From: Kutzneria chonburiensis
GTDB taxonomy: Bacteria; Actinomycetota; Actinomycetes; Mycobacteriales; Pseudonocardiaceae
Assembly: GCF_028622115.1 (NCBI RefSeq)
Contig: NZ_CP097263.1
Location: forward strand, 4,154,001-4,218,000
Length of the DNA: 64,000 bases
Direction of reading: 5' to 3'
Below, piece after piece: positions 19,381 to 28,694 of this stretch. The notes below the pieces were generated by a model that saw only the letters and a program-made list of their open reading frames with translations, searched no databases and was not told where the DNA came from. The position numbers and the translations under genes were made by a program. The first letter of the stretch is position 1. Every line of letters begins with the position of its first letter.

Positions 19381-20262
19381 TCAGCCCTTCGCCAGCTGTT
19401 CGCCGACGCGCGTCGCGGCGGCGGTCATGATGTCGAGATTCCCCGAGTACGAAGGCAGAAAGTCGCCGGCCCCCGCGACCTCGATGAACACGCAGACGCG
19501 GGCCATGCCGCCGGTGGCGGCGGACGGCGGGTCGAACTGGGGCTCGTCGAGCAGCCGGTAGCCGGGCACGTAGCCGGCGACCTCGGCGACCATGTCCCGA
19601 ATGGACACTGCAACCAGCTCGGTGTCGGCGTCCTCGGGAATGGCACAGAAGATGGTGTCCCGCATGACCATCGGCGGCTCGGCCGGATTCAGCACGATGA
19701 TCGCCTTGCCTTTGGCGGCTCCCCCGATCACCTCGATGCCGTGGCTGGTCGTACGGGTGAACTCGTCGATGTTGGCCCGCGTGCCCGGGCCGGCCGACCG
19801 TGACGACACGGTGGCGACGATTTCGGCGTAGCTGACCGGAACCGCGCGGGACACGGCCTTGACGATGGGGATCGTCGCCTGCCCGCCGCAGGTGATCAGG
19901 TTGACGTTCGGCGCGGTCAGGTGCTCGCCGAGGTTGACCGGCGGCACCACGTACGGCCCGATCGCCGCCGGGGTCAGGTCGATGGCCTTGATACCGGCTT
20001 CCTCGTACCGCGGCGCGTTGGCCCGGTGCACGGACGCCGACGTCGCCTCGAACACCAGGTCCGGCAATTCGGATTGGCTCAGCAGCCAGTCCACGCCCTC
20101 GACCGACGTCTGCAAGCCGTGCTTACGCGCCTGGGCAAGGCCTTCGCTCAGCGGGTCGATGCCGACCATCCACAGTGGATCGATCAGGTCGGAGCGGAGC
20201 AGCTTGTACATGAGGTCGGTGCCGATGTTGCCGGAGCCGACGATCGCGGCGGTCGCGGTCAT
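19381..20262 (-). CDS. hsaG: HsaG, acylating propanal/acetaldehyde dehydrogenase
   Basis: 293 residues, DmpF family. The NAD-binding motif GSGNIGTD is at 9-16 and the catalytic cysteine is Cys125 (LITCGGQAT). It converts propanal to propionyl-CoA with NAD+ and CoA, partnered with HsaF. The ATG at 20262 overlaps the hsaE stop (ATGA), so synthesis is coupled. Part of the KstR-controlled operon starting at 22533. Confidence 0.95.
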   Translation of the reverse strand: MTATAAIVGSGNIGTDLMYKLLRSDLIDPLWMVGIDPLSEGLAQARKHGLQTSVEGVDWLLSQSELPDLVFEATSASVHRANAPRYEEAGIKAIDLTPAAIGPYVVPPVNLGEHLTAPNVNLITCGGQATIPIVKAVSRAVPVSYAEIVATVSSRSAGPGTRANIDEFTRTTSHGIEVIGGAAKGKAIIVLNPAEPPMVMRDTIFCAIPEDADTELVAVSIRDMVAEVAGYVPGYRLLDEPQFDPPSAATGGMARVCVFIEVAGAGDFLPSYSGNLDIMTAAATRVGEQLAKG

Positions 20263-21059
20263 GCCACTCCTTCCCCAGAGGGAGTCGATGCGAATTTCAG
20301 CGAAACCCGGCCAAGACCGGTGAAATCGGCCTGGAAACGATCACCCGGGTGGACGTCGAAGGCCCGGGTGCACGACCCCGGCAACACGATGTTGCCGGCG
20401 CGCAGCCGAACGCCGAAGTCGGCGACCTTACGCGCCAGCCAGGCCACGGCGGTGACGGGATTGCCCAGCACGGCGTCGGATCGGCCCTCGGCGACGACTT
20501 CCCCGTTACGGCGCAAGGTGGCCTCGATCTTGCGGATGTCCAGCGCCCCCGGCGGAACGCGGGCCGCGCCGAGCACGAAGCCGGCCGAGGAGGCGTTGTC
20601 GGCGATGGTGTCGGCCAACCCGATCTTCCAGTCGGCGATCCGGCTGTCGATCAGCTCGATCGCCGGGGCCAGCGCGGACGTGGCCCGCAGCACGTCGTCC
20701 TCGGTGCAGCCGGCGCCCGGAAGGTCTTCCCCCAGTACGAATCCGACCTCGACCTCGACCCGCGGCTGGCAGTACTTCAGCGGCACGGTCTGCCGCTCGT
20801 CGAGCGCCATGTCGTCGAGCAGGTGCCCGTAGTCGGGCTCGTCCACGCCCATCATCTGCTGCATGACCAGCGACGACAGCCCGACCTTGTGGCCGAGCAC
20901 GGGCCGGGCGCGGCGGCCGATGTTGAGCAGCTGGATCTCGTACGCGTCGACGACGTCGATCTCCGGGAACAGCGAGGTCAGAGGCGGGATCGGCACGCGA
21001 TCCCGTTCGGCGGCGGCCAGCCGGGCCGCCGCATCGGCACGCTGGTCAGCGCTGAGCAC
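20259..21059 (-). CDS. hsaE: HsaE, 2-hydroxyhexa-2,4-dienoate hydratase
   Basis: 266 residues of the fumarylacetoacetase-like hydratase/decarboxylase (MhpD) family. Typical segments are [13 protein letters not shown] and the metal-binding [15 protein letters not shown]. It hydrates the dienoate released by HsaD to 4-hydroxy-2-oxohexanoate for HsaF. Its start overlaps the upstream flavoprotein gene by 14 bases. Confidence 0.94.
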   Translation of the reverse strand: MLSADQRADAAARLAAAERDRVPIPPLTSLFPEIDVVDAYEIQLLNIGRRARPVLGHKVGLSSLVMQQMMGVDEPDYGHLLDDMALDERQTVPLKYCQPRVEVEVGFVLGEDLPGAGCTEDDVLRATSALAPAIELIDSRIADWKIGLADTIADNASSAGFVLGAARVPPGALDIRKIEATLRRNGEVVAEGRSDAVLGNPVTAVAWLARKVADFGVRLRAGNIVLPGSCTRAFDVHPGDRFQADFTGLGRVSLKFASTPSGEGVA

Positions 21060-22533
21060 CGGACCTCCTCACCGCGGCGACGTGCCGGCCGGCCCGTCGA
21101 CCCGAATACACGCAGTCGGCCAGGGACAGGCCGCTGACGTACGAGTTGGAGCAGATGCCGACGGCGTTGCGGCCGGCGGCGTACAGCCCGGCGATTGCCG
21201 TGCCGTCAACGGAAAGCACCTCGCCGGTGCGCTCGTCGACGACCAGCCCGCCGAGCGTCAGCATCGGACAGGGATACCCGACGCTGCGCTTGATCGAGAC
21301 GTCGATGAGCGAGAACGGTGGCTGGCCGTCGAAATCCTTGATCGTGACGCCGGTTCGCCGGGAAAGCTCGTCGAGCGTGTCGGCGGTCGTTCGGGCCCGG
21401 CCGAACAGGTAGCGGGTCTGCAACCGCTGGAACCACGTGGTCTGCACCGGGATCTGCCGGCGGGCCTCGTCCAGCGTCGGCCCGTCGACCAGCAGCCACC
21501 CTTTGCCGTCATGCGACGTGATCATGGCGTGCCCGACGGCGGCCCCGTAGCGGTTGAGGTCGCAGATCTCGACGCCGTCCGAGTTGATCAGCTTGCCCTT
21601 CATCAGGGCGCTCGGTGGCGTGACGAACCGCCACGCCGACACGTGGTCGAGCTTTGCCGTGGCGGCACCGAGATCGGCGCCGAGCCGGATGCCGCTGCCG
21701 TCGTCGCCCAGCGTGCCGAGCGGGAGTCCACGCCGATAGGTCGGCGCATGTTCCTTCATCATCACGGGATTCGCCACGAACCCGCCGGCGCACAAGATCA
21801 CGCCGTCCCGCGCGTCGATGGTGATCTCGACGCCGTGCCTGCTCTCGATACGCCGGATGGACCGGTGTAGCCGACGCCGCAACTGTGGCACGTACAGGCC
21901 GGGCTTGGCGGCGATACGTCCCAGGAACCGGTGCAGCCGCGCCGGAAACCCGGTCAGCTGCCGGCACACCACCCCGGTCACGCGGCCGTTCGGGTCGGTG
22001 ATCAGCCGCTGCGCGGTGGTACGCCGCAGGATCCGCACACCGCGGTCGATCGCCGCCTGCTCCAATCGTTGGAACAGCAGCTTTCCCGACGTGCCGCGGC
22101 CGGCGGTGCGATGCCCGCGCGGGGCCGGGTTGTCGTACAGCGTCTCGCTGCCGGAGTAGTAGAGGTAGTGCCGGTCGGTCGGGTAGGACGTCTTGTACGG
22201 GCAGACGCTGGACGCGAACGGCACGCCGCGTTCCTCCAGCCAGGCCAGCATGGCCGGGCTGCCGTCACAGAAGGCGCGCAGGGTCCGGTCGCTGACGGCG
22301 TCGCCGACCTCGTGCGCGAGGTAGTCGTACATGGCGTCGGCGGTGTCGGCGATGCCGGCCTCGGTCTGCTGGGCCGTGCCGCCGCCGGCGTAGACCACGC
22401 CGCCGGACAGCGCGGTGGCCCCGCCGCCGTCGAACCGGTCCAGCACGAGCACGTCCGCCCCGGCTTCGGCGGCCTCGATCGCGGCGCACGCGCCGGCCGC
22501 CCCGAACCCGACCACCACGACCCCGGCGAGCAC
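21046..22533 (-). CDS. FAD-dependent dehydrogenase, KstD/fumarate reductase superfamily
   Basis: 495 residues. The N-terminal dinucleotide motif is VVVGFGAAGACAA and the C-terminal FAD loop is GLYAAGRNAVGICSNSY. It belongs to the 3-ketosteroid dehydrogenase/fumarate reductase flavoproteins but lacks the Y-x-GPG ending of true KstD. It could be a delta-4(5-alpha) dehydrogenase or act on another ring-desaturation step; the exact reaction is open. GTG 22533 with GGGAGG 4 nt upstream. It is the first gene of the hsaE-G-F operon, with a perfect KstR box at 22547-22560. Confidence 0.88.
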   Translation of the reverse strand: MLAGVVVVGFGAAGACAAIEAAEAGADVLVLDRFDGGGATALSGGVVYAGGGTAQQTEAGIADTADAMYDYLAHEVGDAVSDRTLRAFCDGSPAMLAWLEERGVPFASSVCPYKTSYPTDRHYLYYSGSETLYDNPAPRGHRTAGRGTSGKLLFQRLEQAAIDRGVRILRRTTAQRLITDPNGRVTGVVCRQLTGFPARLHRFLGRIAAKPGLYVPQLRRRLHRSIRRIESRHGVEITIDARDGVILCAGGFVANPVMMKEHAPTYRRGLPLGTLGDDGSGIRLGADLGAATAKLDHVSAWRFVTPPSALMKGKLINSDGVEICDLNRYGAAVGHAMITSHDGKGWLLVDGPTLDEARRQIPVQTTWFQRLQTRYLFGRARTTADTLDELSRRTGVTIKDFDGQPPFSLIDVSIKRSVGYPCPMLTLGGLVVDERTGEVLSVDGTAIAGLYAAGRNAVGICSNSYVSGLSLADCVYSGRRAGRHVAAVRRSGAQR

Positions 22534-22546
22534 CCGACCTCCCGAG

Positions 22547-22560
22547 TAGAACGTGTTTCA
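22547..22560. promoter_or_regulatory. KstR box upstream of the flavoprotein-hsaEGF operon
   Basis: TAGAACGTGTTTCA is a full match to TnnAACnnGTTnnA, 13 bases upstream of the GTG at 22533. Confidence 0.9.
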
Positions 22561-22601
22561 GTTTCTACGCCTCCAACCATAGCGTTCCACGCGTCCTTGT
22601 C

Positions 22602-22615
22602 TATAACCTGTTCTA
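22602..22615. promoter_or_regulatory. KstR box overlapping the kstD promoter
   Basis: TATAACCTGTTCTA is a full match to TnnAACnnGTTnnA and ends one base before the kstD ATG. It contains a TAACCT -10-like hexamer 7 nt before the start codon. Repressor bound here would cover both the -10 and the transcription start. Confidence 0.92.
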
Positions 22616-22616
22616 C

Positions 22617-24245
22617 ATGCCCGAGTTCGACACCGTTGTCGTCGGCAGCGGGGCCGCCGGCATGACGGCCGCGCTGACCGCCGCCCGCCGCGGCCTGAGC
22701 GCGGTCGTGCTGGAGAAGGCCGACACGTTCGGCGGCTCGACCGCCCGCTCCGGCGGCGGCATCTGGATCCCCAACAACGAGGTGCTGGTCCAGGCCGGCG
22801 TCCGCGACACCGCCGAGGACGCCCGGGCCTACCTGTCCGCGATCGTCGGCACGGACGTGTCGGCCGAGCGGCAGCGCGCCTTCCTCGACCACGGCCCGGC
22901 GATGTTGTCGTTCGTGCTGGCCAACAGCCCGCTGCGGCTGCGCTGGGTCGCCGGCTACAGCGACTACTACCCGGAGCAGCCGGGCGGCCGGCCGCGCGGC
23001 CGGTCCGTCGAGCCGCGCCCGTTCGACGCCAACCTGCTCGGCGAGGACCGCCCGCTGCTGGAGCAGCCGTACCTGCCGAGCCCGCTGCCGATCACCCAGG
23101 CCGACTACAAGTGGCTCACCCTGATCGCGCGCAACGTCCGGGGGCCGCTGCGCGCGGCCCGGGTCGGCGTCCGCGGGATGATCGGCCGGGTGCGCGGGCA
23201 ACGGTTGCTGACCATGGGGCAAGCGCTTGCGGCCGGGTTGCGGGTGGGTCTTCGACGGGCCGGTGTCGAGGTGCGTCTCGGCACGCCGCTGGTCTCGCTG
23301 ATCACCGAAGGTGATCGGGTCGTCGGCGTCGTCACGCCGAACGGCGAATACCGCGCCCGCTACGGCGTGCTGATCGCCTCCGGCGGCTTCGAGCGCAACG
23401 AGGCGATGCGGTCGAAGTGGCAGGACATCGGCACCGAGTGGACCGTCGGCGCGCCGGCCAACGAGGGCGACGGCATCCTGGCCGGGCAGGAGCTCGGCGC
23501 GGACGTGGCCATGATGGACGACGCGTGGTGGGGGCCGTCCATTCCGCTCAGCGGAGGCCCGTACTTCTGCCTGTCGGAACGGACTTTGCCCGGCTGCATC
23601 CTGGTCAACGGCGACGGCCGGCGCTTCGTCAACGAGGCCTCGCCGTACGTCGATGCCGTGCATGCCATGCGGGACACGGGAAGCGTGCCGGCCTGGCTGA
23701 TCGCCGACCAGCGCTACCGGGACCGCTACATCTTCGCCGGCATCCCGCCGCGACGGCCGCTGCCCGGCCGGTGGCACAAGTGCGGGGCCGTGCACAAGGC
23801 GCAGACGTTGGCGGAGCTGGCGTCGGCCATCGGCGCACCGCCGGAAGCCTTGCAGGACACGGTGTCCACCTTCAATGGCTACGCGAGGACGGGCAAGGAC
23901 CTGGACTTCGGTCGCGGCGACAGCGCGTACGACCACTACTACGGGGATCCGCGCGTCAAGCCCAATCCCAGCCTGGCCGAGCTGGTCAAGCCGCCGTTCT
24001 ACGCGGTGCGGATCGTGCCCGGCGACCTCGGCACCAAGGGCGGCCTGTGCACCGACGTCGACGGCCGCGTGCTGCGGGCCGACGGCACGGTGATCGCCGG
24101 CCTGTACGCCGCCGGCAACGCCAGCGCGCCGGTGATGGGCCACACCTACGCCGGCCCGGGCGCGACCATCGGCCCGGCGATGACCTTCGGTTACCTTGCG
24201 GCGCAGGCCATGGCGGCGGTGAAGGAGCAGTCCGGTGTCCATTGA
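22617..24245 (+). CDS. kstD: KstD, 3-ketosteroid delta-1-dehydrogenase
   Basis: 542 residues. The FAD motif VVVGSGAAGMTAA is at the N-terminus. The C-terminal signature HTYAGPGATIGPAMTFGYL carries the catalytic Tyr and the Gly of the Y-x-GPG motif known from Rhodococcus KstD1. It introduces the C1-C2 double bond, and together with KshAB triggers ring-B opening. The ATG at 22617 has no Shine-Dalgarno sequence and fits a leaderless mRNA. The next gene overlaps by 11 bases. Confidence 0.95.
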   Translation: MPEFDTVVVGSGAAGMTAALTAARRGLSAVVLEKADTFGGSTARSGGGIWIPNNEVLVQAGVRDTAEDARAYLSAIVGTDVSAERQRAFLDHGPAMLSFVLANSPLRLRWVAGYSDYYPEQPGGRPRGRSVEPRPFDANLLGEDRPLLEQPYLPSPLPITQADYKWLTLIARNVRGPLRAARVGVRGMIGRVRGQRLLTMGQALAAGLRVGLRRAGVEVRLGTPLVSLITEGDRVVGVVTPNGEYRARYGVLIASGGFERNEAMRSKWQDIGTEWTVGAPANEGDGILAGQELGADVAMMDDAWWGPSIPLSGGPYFCLSERTLPGCILVNGDGRRFVNEASPYVDAVHAMRDTGSVPAWLIADQRYRDRYIFAGIPPRRPLPGRWHKCGAVHKAQTLAELASAIGAPPEALQDTVSTFNGYARTGKDLDFGRGDSAYDHYYGDPRVKPNPSLAELVKPPFYAVRIVPGDLGTKGGLCTDVDGRVLRADGTVIAGLYAAGNASAPVMGHTYAGPGATIGPAMTFGYLAAQAMAAVKEQSGVH

Positions 24246-25047
24246 TCCCGAGATCGCCGTCGGTGCGTCGCTCGGCGCCCGCGAGTTCGAGTGGTCGGCG
24301 TCCGACGTCATCCTCTACCACCTCGCCCTCGGGGCGACGGAGCTCAGGTACGCCTTCGAGCCGCAGCTCACCGTGCTGCCGACGTTCGGCATCGTCGCGC
24401 CGACCTTCCACGTGACCGAGCCGCCGGCCGTGGTCTTCCCGGGCATCGACATCGACCTGGCCGACACTTTGCACGGCTCGCAGCAGATCACCGTGCACGC
24501 GCCGCTGCCGACCAGCGGCAAGGCCCGGGCCACCGGCCGCATCGCCGACGTGTACGACAAGGGTTCGGCGGCTGTGATCGTCACCGAGAACGACGTCACC
24601 GACCTCGACGGAAACCCGCTCTACACCACGCGTTCCGAGATCTTCGCCCGTGGCCACGGCGGCTTCGGCGGCAACCGTGGCCCCTCAGCCAAGTCCGCCC
24701 TCCCCGACGGGCCGCCGGACGCCGTCCTGGTCACGCAAACGCTTCCGCAGCAGGCGTTGTGGTACCAGCTGTGTGGCGACCGCAACCCGCTGCACACGGA
24801 CCCCGAGTTCGCCGCCCGCGCCGGCTTCCCCCGGCCCATCCTGCACGGCCTGTGCACGTATGGCATGGTGTACAAGTCCATTGTGGACCACGTCGGCACG
24901 CCGCTGCCTCGCTTCCAGGCCCGCTTCGCCGGCGTCGTCTTCCCCGGCGACACCCTGCGAACCCGCCTGTGGGGCAGCCAGTTCGCCACGTACGTAGACG
25001 ACCGTGTGGTGCTCACCGGCACCCACACCCCCGCGAGTCCCGCTTAG
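24235..25047 (+). CDS. MaoC-type 2-enoyl-CoA hydratase (ChsH3/Hsd4B-like)
   Basis: 270 residues, double hot-dog fold. The hydratase motif in the C-terminal half has Asp182 and His187 (CGDRNPLHTDPEF). It resembles the hydratase encoded next to kstD in Mycobacterium (Rv3538), which acts in steroid side-chain beta-oxidation. GTG 24235 overlaps the kstD stop by 11 bases, so it shares the KstR-controlled promoter. Its last codons form part of a long palindrome (25028-25145) that separates it from the convergent ltp2 operon. Confidence 0.88.
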   Translation: MSIDPEIAVGASLGAREFEWSASDVILYHLALGATELRYAFEPQLTVLPTFGIVAPTFHVTEPPAVVFPGIDIDLADTLHGSQQITVHAPLPTSGKARATGRIADVYDKGSAAVIVTENDVTDLDGNPLYTTRSEIFARGHGGFGGNRGPSAKSALPDGPPDAVLVTQTLPQQALWYQLCGDRNPLHTDPEFAARAGFPRPILHGLCTYGMVYKSIVDHVGTPLPRFQARFAGVVFPGDTLRTRLWGSQFATYVDDRVVLTGTHTPASPA

Positions 25048-25145
25048 CGACACACCGAAATGCGGTTTCGGACAGAACGGGGACTTGAGGCTCGGTTCTG
25101 CCTGAAACCGCATTTCGGTGTGACGGAGAGCGGGACTCGCGGGGG
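25028..25145. terminator. Large three-part hairpin between convergent steroid operons
   Basis: The outer arms are 17 bp (25028-25044 with 25129-25145) and perfect. The middle arms are 19 bp (25051-25069 with 25104-25122) and perfect; the inner arms are CAGAAC/GTTCTG. The outer left arm includes the last codons of the MaoC gene, and the right arm ends where the ltp2 stop begins. It probably acts as a bidirectional terminator; there is no U-tract. Confidence 0.75.
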
Positions 25146-26306
25146 TCAGCGGTTGCGGGTGAGGACGAGACCGCTGGTCGGGACGCCGGTGCCGGCGGTG
25201 ACGACGACGTTCTCCACGCCGCGGACCTGGTTGACCGAGGTCCCGCGGATCTGGCGGACAGCCTCGGCGATGCCGTTCATGCCGTGAATGTACGCCTCGC
25301 CGAGCTGGCCGCCATGGGGATTGAGCGGGAGCGTGCCGGTGAGGCCGATGCGGCCGTCGGCGATGAACTCCTTGGCCTCGCCGCGGCCGCAGAAGCCGAG
25401 CTCCTCCAACTGGATCAGGACGTACGGGGTGAAATGGTCGTAGAGCACGGCGACGTCGATCTCGTCGGGGCCGAAGCCGGCCTGGTGCCAGAGCTGCCGG
25501 CCGACCAGGCCCATCTCGGGCAGCTGGGCGATGTCGTCACGGTAGTAGCTGCTCATGACGTACTGGTCGGCGGAACTTCCTTGTGCGGCAGCGGAAATCA
25601 GCGCCAAAGGCTGCGCAAGGTCGCGGGCGCGGGCGGCCGAGGTGACGACGATGGCCACGGCGCCGTCGCTCTCCTGGCAGCAGTCGAGCAGGTGCAGCGG
25701 CTCGGTGATCCAGCGCGAAGCCTGGTGCTCCTGCAAGGTGATCGGCCGGCCGTGGAACCAGGCGTGCGGATTGGTGGCGGCGTGCTCGCGCATCGTCACG
25801 GCGACGCGGCCGAAATCCTCGCTGGTGGCCCCGAATTCGTGCATGTAGCGCCGGGCGACCATGGCCACGGTGGACGCGGGCGTGCCCAATCCCATGGGAT
25901 ACGACCAGCTGTTGTCCACACCGGACGACGTCGGCACGGTCGCCGCGGCCGTCGCGAACTGTCCGAACCGGTGCCCGGAGCGCTCGTTGAACGCCCGGTA
26001 GCACACGACAACCTCGGCCACGCCGGTGGCGACGGCCATCGCCGCGTGCTGCACGGTCGCGCAGGCCGCACCGCCGCCGTAGTTGATACGGCTGAAGAAC
26101 GTCAGCTCGGGCACGCCGAGTTCGCGGGCCACGGCGATCTCGGCGTTGCTGTCCATGGTGAACGACACCAGTCCGTCCACATCGGACGGCTTGAGGCCGG
26201 CGTCGGCCAACGCCGCCGACACGGCCTCCACGGCCAGCCGAAGCTCACTGCGGCCGGAGTCCTTGGAGAACTCGGTCGCGCCGATGCCGGCGATCGCGGC
26301 GGTCAT
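25146..26306 (-). CDS. ltp2: Ltp2, thiolase-like retro-aldolase of side-chain removal
   Basis: 386 residues, the same length as Mycobacterium Ltp2 (Rv3540c). Thiolase/SCP2-like fold with NYGGGAACATVQHAAMAV and the C-terminal GGQLGEAYIHG region. Ltp2 works with the DUF35 part of ChsH2 to release propionyl-CoA from the hydrated C22 side-chain intermediate, giving a 17-ketosteroid. The ATG at 26306 overlaps the chsH1 stop (ATGA). Last gene of the order chsE1-chsE2-chsH2-chsH1-ltp2. Confidence 0.94.
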   Translation of the reverse strand: MTAAIAGIGATEFSKDSGRSELRLAVEAVSAALADAGLKPSDVDGLVSFTMDSNAEIAVARELGVPELTFFSRINYGGGAACATVQHAAMAVATGVAEVVVCYRAFNERSGHRFGQFATAAATVPTSSGVDNSWSYPMGLGTPASTVAMVARRYMHEFGATSEDFGRVAVTMREHAATNPHAWFHGRPITLQEHQASRWITEPLHLLDCCQESDGAVAIVVTSAARARDLAQPLALISAAAQGSSADQYVMSSYYRDDIAQLPEMGLVGRQLWHQAGFGPDEIDVAVLYDHFTPYVLIQLEELGFCGRGEAKEFIADGRIGLTGTLPLNPHGGQLGEAYIHGMNGIAEAVRQIRGTSVNQVRGVENVVVTAGTGVPTSGLVLTRNR

Positions 26307-26674
26307 GGCAGCACCACCTTGACCGTGCCGGTGACGTGGTCGCCGAGGCTGTTGCGGCCGACGACCCGCACGGTCGCCTCCGCCCCGTCCTGCGCAGTCA
26401 CCGAACCGCTGAAGGTCAGCGTCTCCCCGGCGTAACACGGCACGCCGAGCTTGATGGAGACGTTGCGCACGAAGGCATCCGGGCCGGCCCAGTCGGTGAC
26501 GAACCGCTGCACCAGGCCGGTGGTGGTGAGGATGTTGAGGAAGATGTCCTTGGATCCCCGCTGCACGGCCTTGTCGCGGTCGTGGTGCACGTCCTGGAAA
26601 TCCCGCGTGGCCAGCGCCGTGCTGATCACGAACGTCGGCGTGACATCGATGGTCAGTTCTGGCAGGTCGGTCAT
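26303..26674 (-). CDS. chsH1: ChsH1, small subunit of MaoC-type hydratase
   Basis: 123 residues, single hot-dog MaoC-like domain (FQDVHHDRDKAVQRGSKDIF). ChsH1 and ChsH2 form a heteromeric hydratase that hydrates the unsaturated C22 side-chain CoA ester. The ATG at 26674 overlaps the chsH2 stop (ATGA); an earlier start at 26686 would extend into chsH2. The gene order is identical to Rv3541c-Rv3542c. Confidence 0.92.
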   Translation of the reverse strand: MTDLPELTIDVTPTFVISTALATRDFQDVHHDRDKAVQRGSKDIFLNILTTTGLVQRFVTDWAGPDAFVRNVSIKLGVPCYAGETLTFSGSVTAQDGAEATVRVVGRNSLGDHVTGTVKVVLP

Positions 26675-27543
26675 CGGACCTCCCACGCCGGCAGGACGAA
26701 TTCGCCCGAAGGCACGTACCGCACCCGCACCGGCAGGCCGATCTTGACCTGCTCGGGGTCGATGTCGTGCAGCTCGCCGAGCATGCGCACGCCCTCCTCC
26801 AACTCCACCAGGGCAATCACGAACGGGGTGCGCTTGCCCGGCACCTGCGGATGGTGGTGCACCACATAGCTGTACACCTCGCCCAGTCCACTGGCGACGA
26901 CATACGTCGGGTCAAGGGCGTTGCAGCGCGGGCACATCGGGCCCGGCGGATGCCGCAAAGCCCCGCAGGCCGAGCACTTCTGGATGCGCAGCTCGCCGGT
27001 CTTCGTCCCGTCCCAGAAGAAGGCGGTGTCCCGGCTGACCAGCGGCGGCACCGAAGCCGTGACAGCCGGCTTGGGCTTGAACTTCAGGACGCTCCACAGC
27101 ATTTCGCCGACGACCTCGTCGCCGGACCGCCAGATGTTGTGGGTGGTGACGAACCAGCCCTCGCCCAGCGCGGTCCGCTTGGGGCCGACCACGTCGGCCA
27201 GCCGACTGGTCACGGCCAGCCGCTCCCCCGGCTTCACCAGCCGGTGGTAGGTCTGGTCGCTGTTGGTGGCGACGACGGAGGTGTAGCCGGCGGCGTCGAG
27301 CACCTCCATCATCCGGCCGAGCGGATCGTCGTCGGACCGCTGGGGATGCAGGCCGCCCATGGTCCACACCTGGATCATGGCCGGCGGTGCGACGGCGGGA
27401 TAGGCGGAACTGTTGTCCCCCAACGCCTCCGTCCAGTTGTTGATCATCGGCTCGTTCACCGGGTCACGGGCGGTGCGCGGCGTGCACTCGCCCCGCGCGG
27501 CCAGTTCCCGCGCGGCGGCCAGGATCTGCTCGTCGGCGTTCAT
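26671..27543 (-). CDS. chsH2: ChsH2, MaoC/DUF35 fusion subunit
   Basis: 290 residues. The N-terminal half is a MaoC-like hot-dog domain. The C-terminal half is a DUF35 unit with a zinc ribbon (Cys190, Cys193, Cys204, Cys207) and an OB fold. The DUF35 part is known to dock the Ltp2 aldolase, so hydration and C-C cleavage are physically linked. ATGA overlaps join it to chsE2 upstream and chsH1 downstream. Confidence 0.93.
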   Translation of the reverse strand: MNADEQILAAARELAARGECTPRTARDPVNEPMINNWTEALGDNSSAYPAVAPPAMIQVWTMGGLHPQRSDDDPLGRMMEVLDAAGYTSVVATNSDQTYHRLVKPGERLAVTSRLADVVGPKRTALGEGWFVTTHNIWRSGDEVVGEMLWSVLKFKPKPAVTASVPPLVSRDTAFFWDGTKTGELRIQKCSACGALRHPPGPMCPRCNALDPTYVVASGLGEVYSYVVHHHPQVPGKRTPFVIALVELEEGVRMLGELHDIDPEQVKIGLPVRVRYVPSGEFVLPAWEVR

Positions 27544-28694
27544 CGCGGCACCCTCGGCAGGCCAAGGCCGGCCGTCGCGATCAGTTCCCGCTGCACCTCG
27601 TCCACACCGCCGCCGAAGGTCAGCACCAGGTTGCGTTTGGCCTGGATGTCCAGCCAGCGCACCAGGTCCGCGGTGTCCCGGTCGGCCGGGTCGCCGTGCC
27701 GGCCGACGATCTCCTCCAGCTCGGCGGTGATCGTCTGGGTGCGACCGGAGGCGAAGACCTTGGTCGCGGAGGCGTCGGCGATCCGGTCCAGCCCGGTCGA
27801 CTCGGAGCCGGCGACCTGCCAGTTCAGCAGCTCGTTGACCCGTACCACCGCGGCAACCCGCGCCAGCGTGGTGGCAACGTCCACATGGGACAGCAGGTCG
27901 TGCTTGGCCGCCCACTCGTGCACGCGGTCGTGCAGCGCCGCCATCCGCCCGGCCGGCCCGAGCATCACGCGCTCGTGGTTGAGCTGCGTGGTGATCAGCC
28001 GCCAGCCGGCGTGCTCGGTGCCGACCAGTCGGGTCACGGGCACGCGGACATCGTTGTAGTAGCTGGCGTTCACGTGGTGCGCGCCATCGCAGGTGATGAT
28101 CGGCGTCCACGAGAAGCCGGGATCGGTGGTGTCGACGATCAGGATCGAGATGCCCTTGTGCTTGGGGGCAGCCGGATCCGTGCGGCAGGCCAGCCAGATG
28201 AAGTCGGCGTCGTGCGCGCCGGTGGTGAAGATCTTCTGCCCGTTGACCACGTAGTGATCGCCGTCGCGAACCGCCTTGGTACGCAAGGAGGCCAGGTCGG
28301 TGCCGGCGCCGGGTTCGGTGTAGCCGATGGCGAAGTGCAGGTCGCCGGACAGGATCCGCGGCAGGAAGTAGGACTTCTGCTCGTCGGTGCCGAAGGCTTG
28401 CAGCGTCGGACCGACGGTCTGGAGCGTCACGTACGGCAGCGGCACATCGGCCCGCGCCGCCTCGTTGACGAAGATCTGCTGCTCGATCTCGCCGAAGCCG
28501 CGGCCGCCGTACTCGACCGGCCAGCCGACACCGAGCCAGCCGTCCCGGCCCATACGTTTGACGACCTCGCGGTAGACGTCGCCGTGCCGGGCGGTCAGCA
28601 TCACCTCACGCTCGGCCGGTGACAGCAGGCCGGCGAAGTAGGCGCGCAGCTCGTCGCGGAGTTTCCGTTGCTCGCCGGTCAGTTCGATGTGCAC
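27540..28694 (-). CDS. chsE2: ChsE2 (FadE29-like) acyl-CoA dehydrogenase subunit
   Basis: 384 residues, complete acyl-CoA dehydrogenase fold. Flavin and substrate motifs include AIGYTEPGAGTDLASL and VNGQKIFTTGAHDADF. With ChsE1 it forms an alpha2-beta2 dehydrogenase that desaturates the 3-oxo-pregnene-20-carboxyl-CoA side chain. It overlaps chsE1 upstream by 16 bases and chsH2 downstream as ATGA. The order corresponds to Rv3543c. Confidence 0.92.
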   Translation of the reverse strand: MHIELTGEQRKLRDELRAYFAGLLSPAEREVMLTARHGDVYREVVKRMGRDGWLGVGWPVEYGGRGFGEIEQQIFVNEAARADVPLPYVTLQTVGPTLQAFGTDEQKSYFLPRILSGDLHFAIGYTEPGAGTDLASLRTKAVRDGDHYVVNGQKIFTTGAHDADFIWLACRTDPAAPKHKGISILIVDTTDPGFSWTPIITCDGAHHVNASYYNDVRVPVTRLVGTEHAGWRLITTQLNHERVMLGPAGRMAALHDRVHEWAAKHDLLSHVDVATTLARVAAVVRVNELLNWQVAGSESTGLDRIADASATKVFASGRTQTITAELEEIVGRHGDPADRDTADLVRWLDIQAKRNLVLTFGGGVDEVQRELIATAGLGLPRVPR

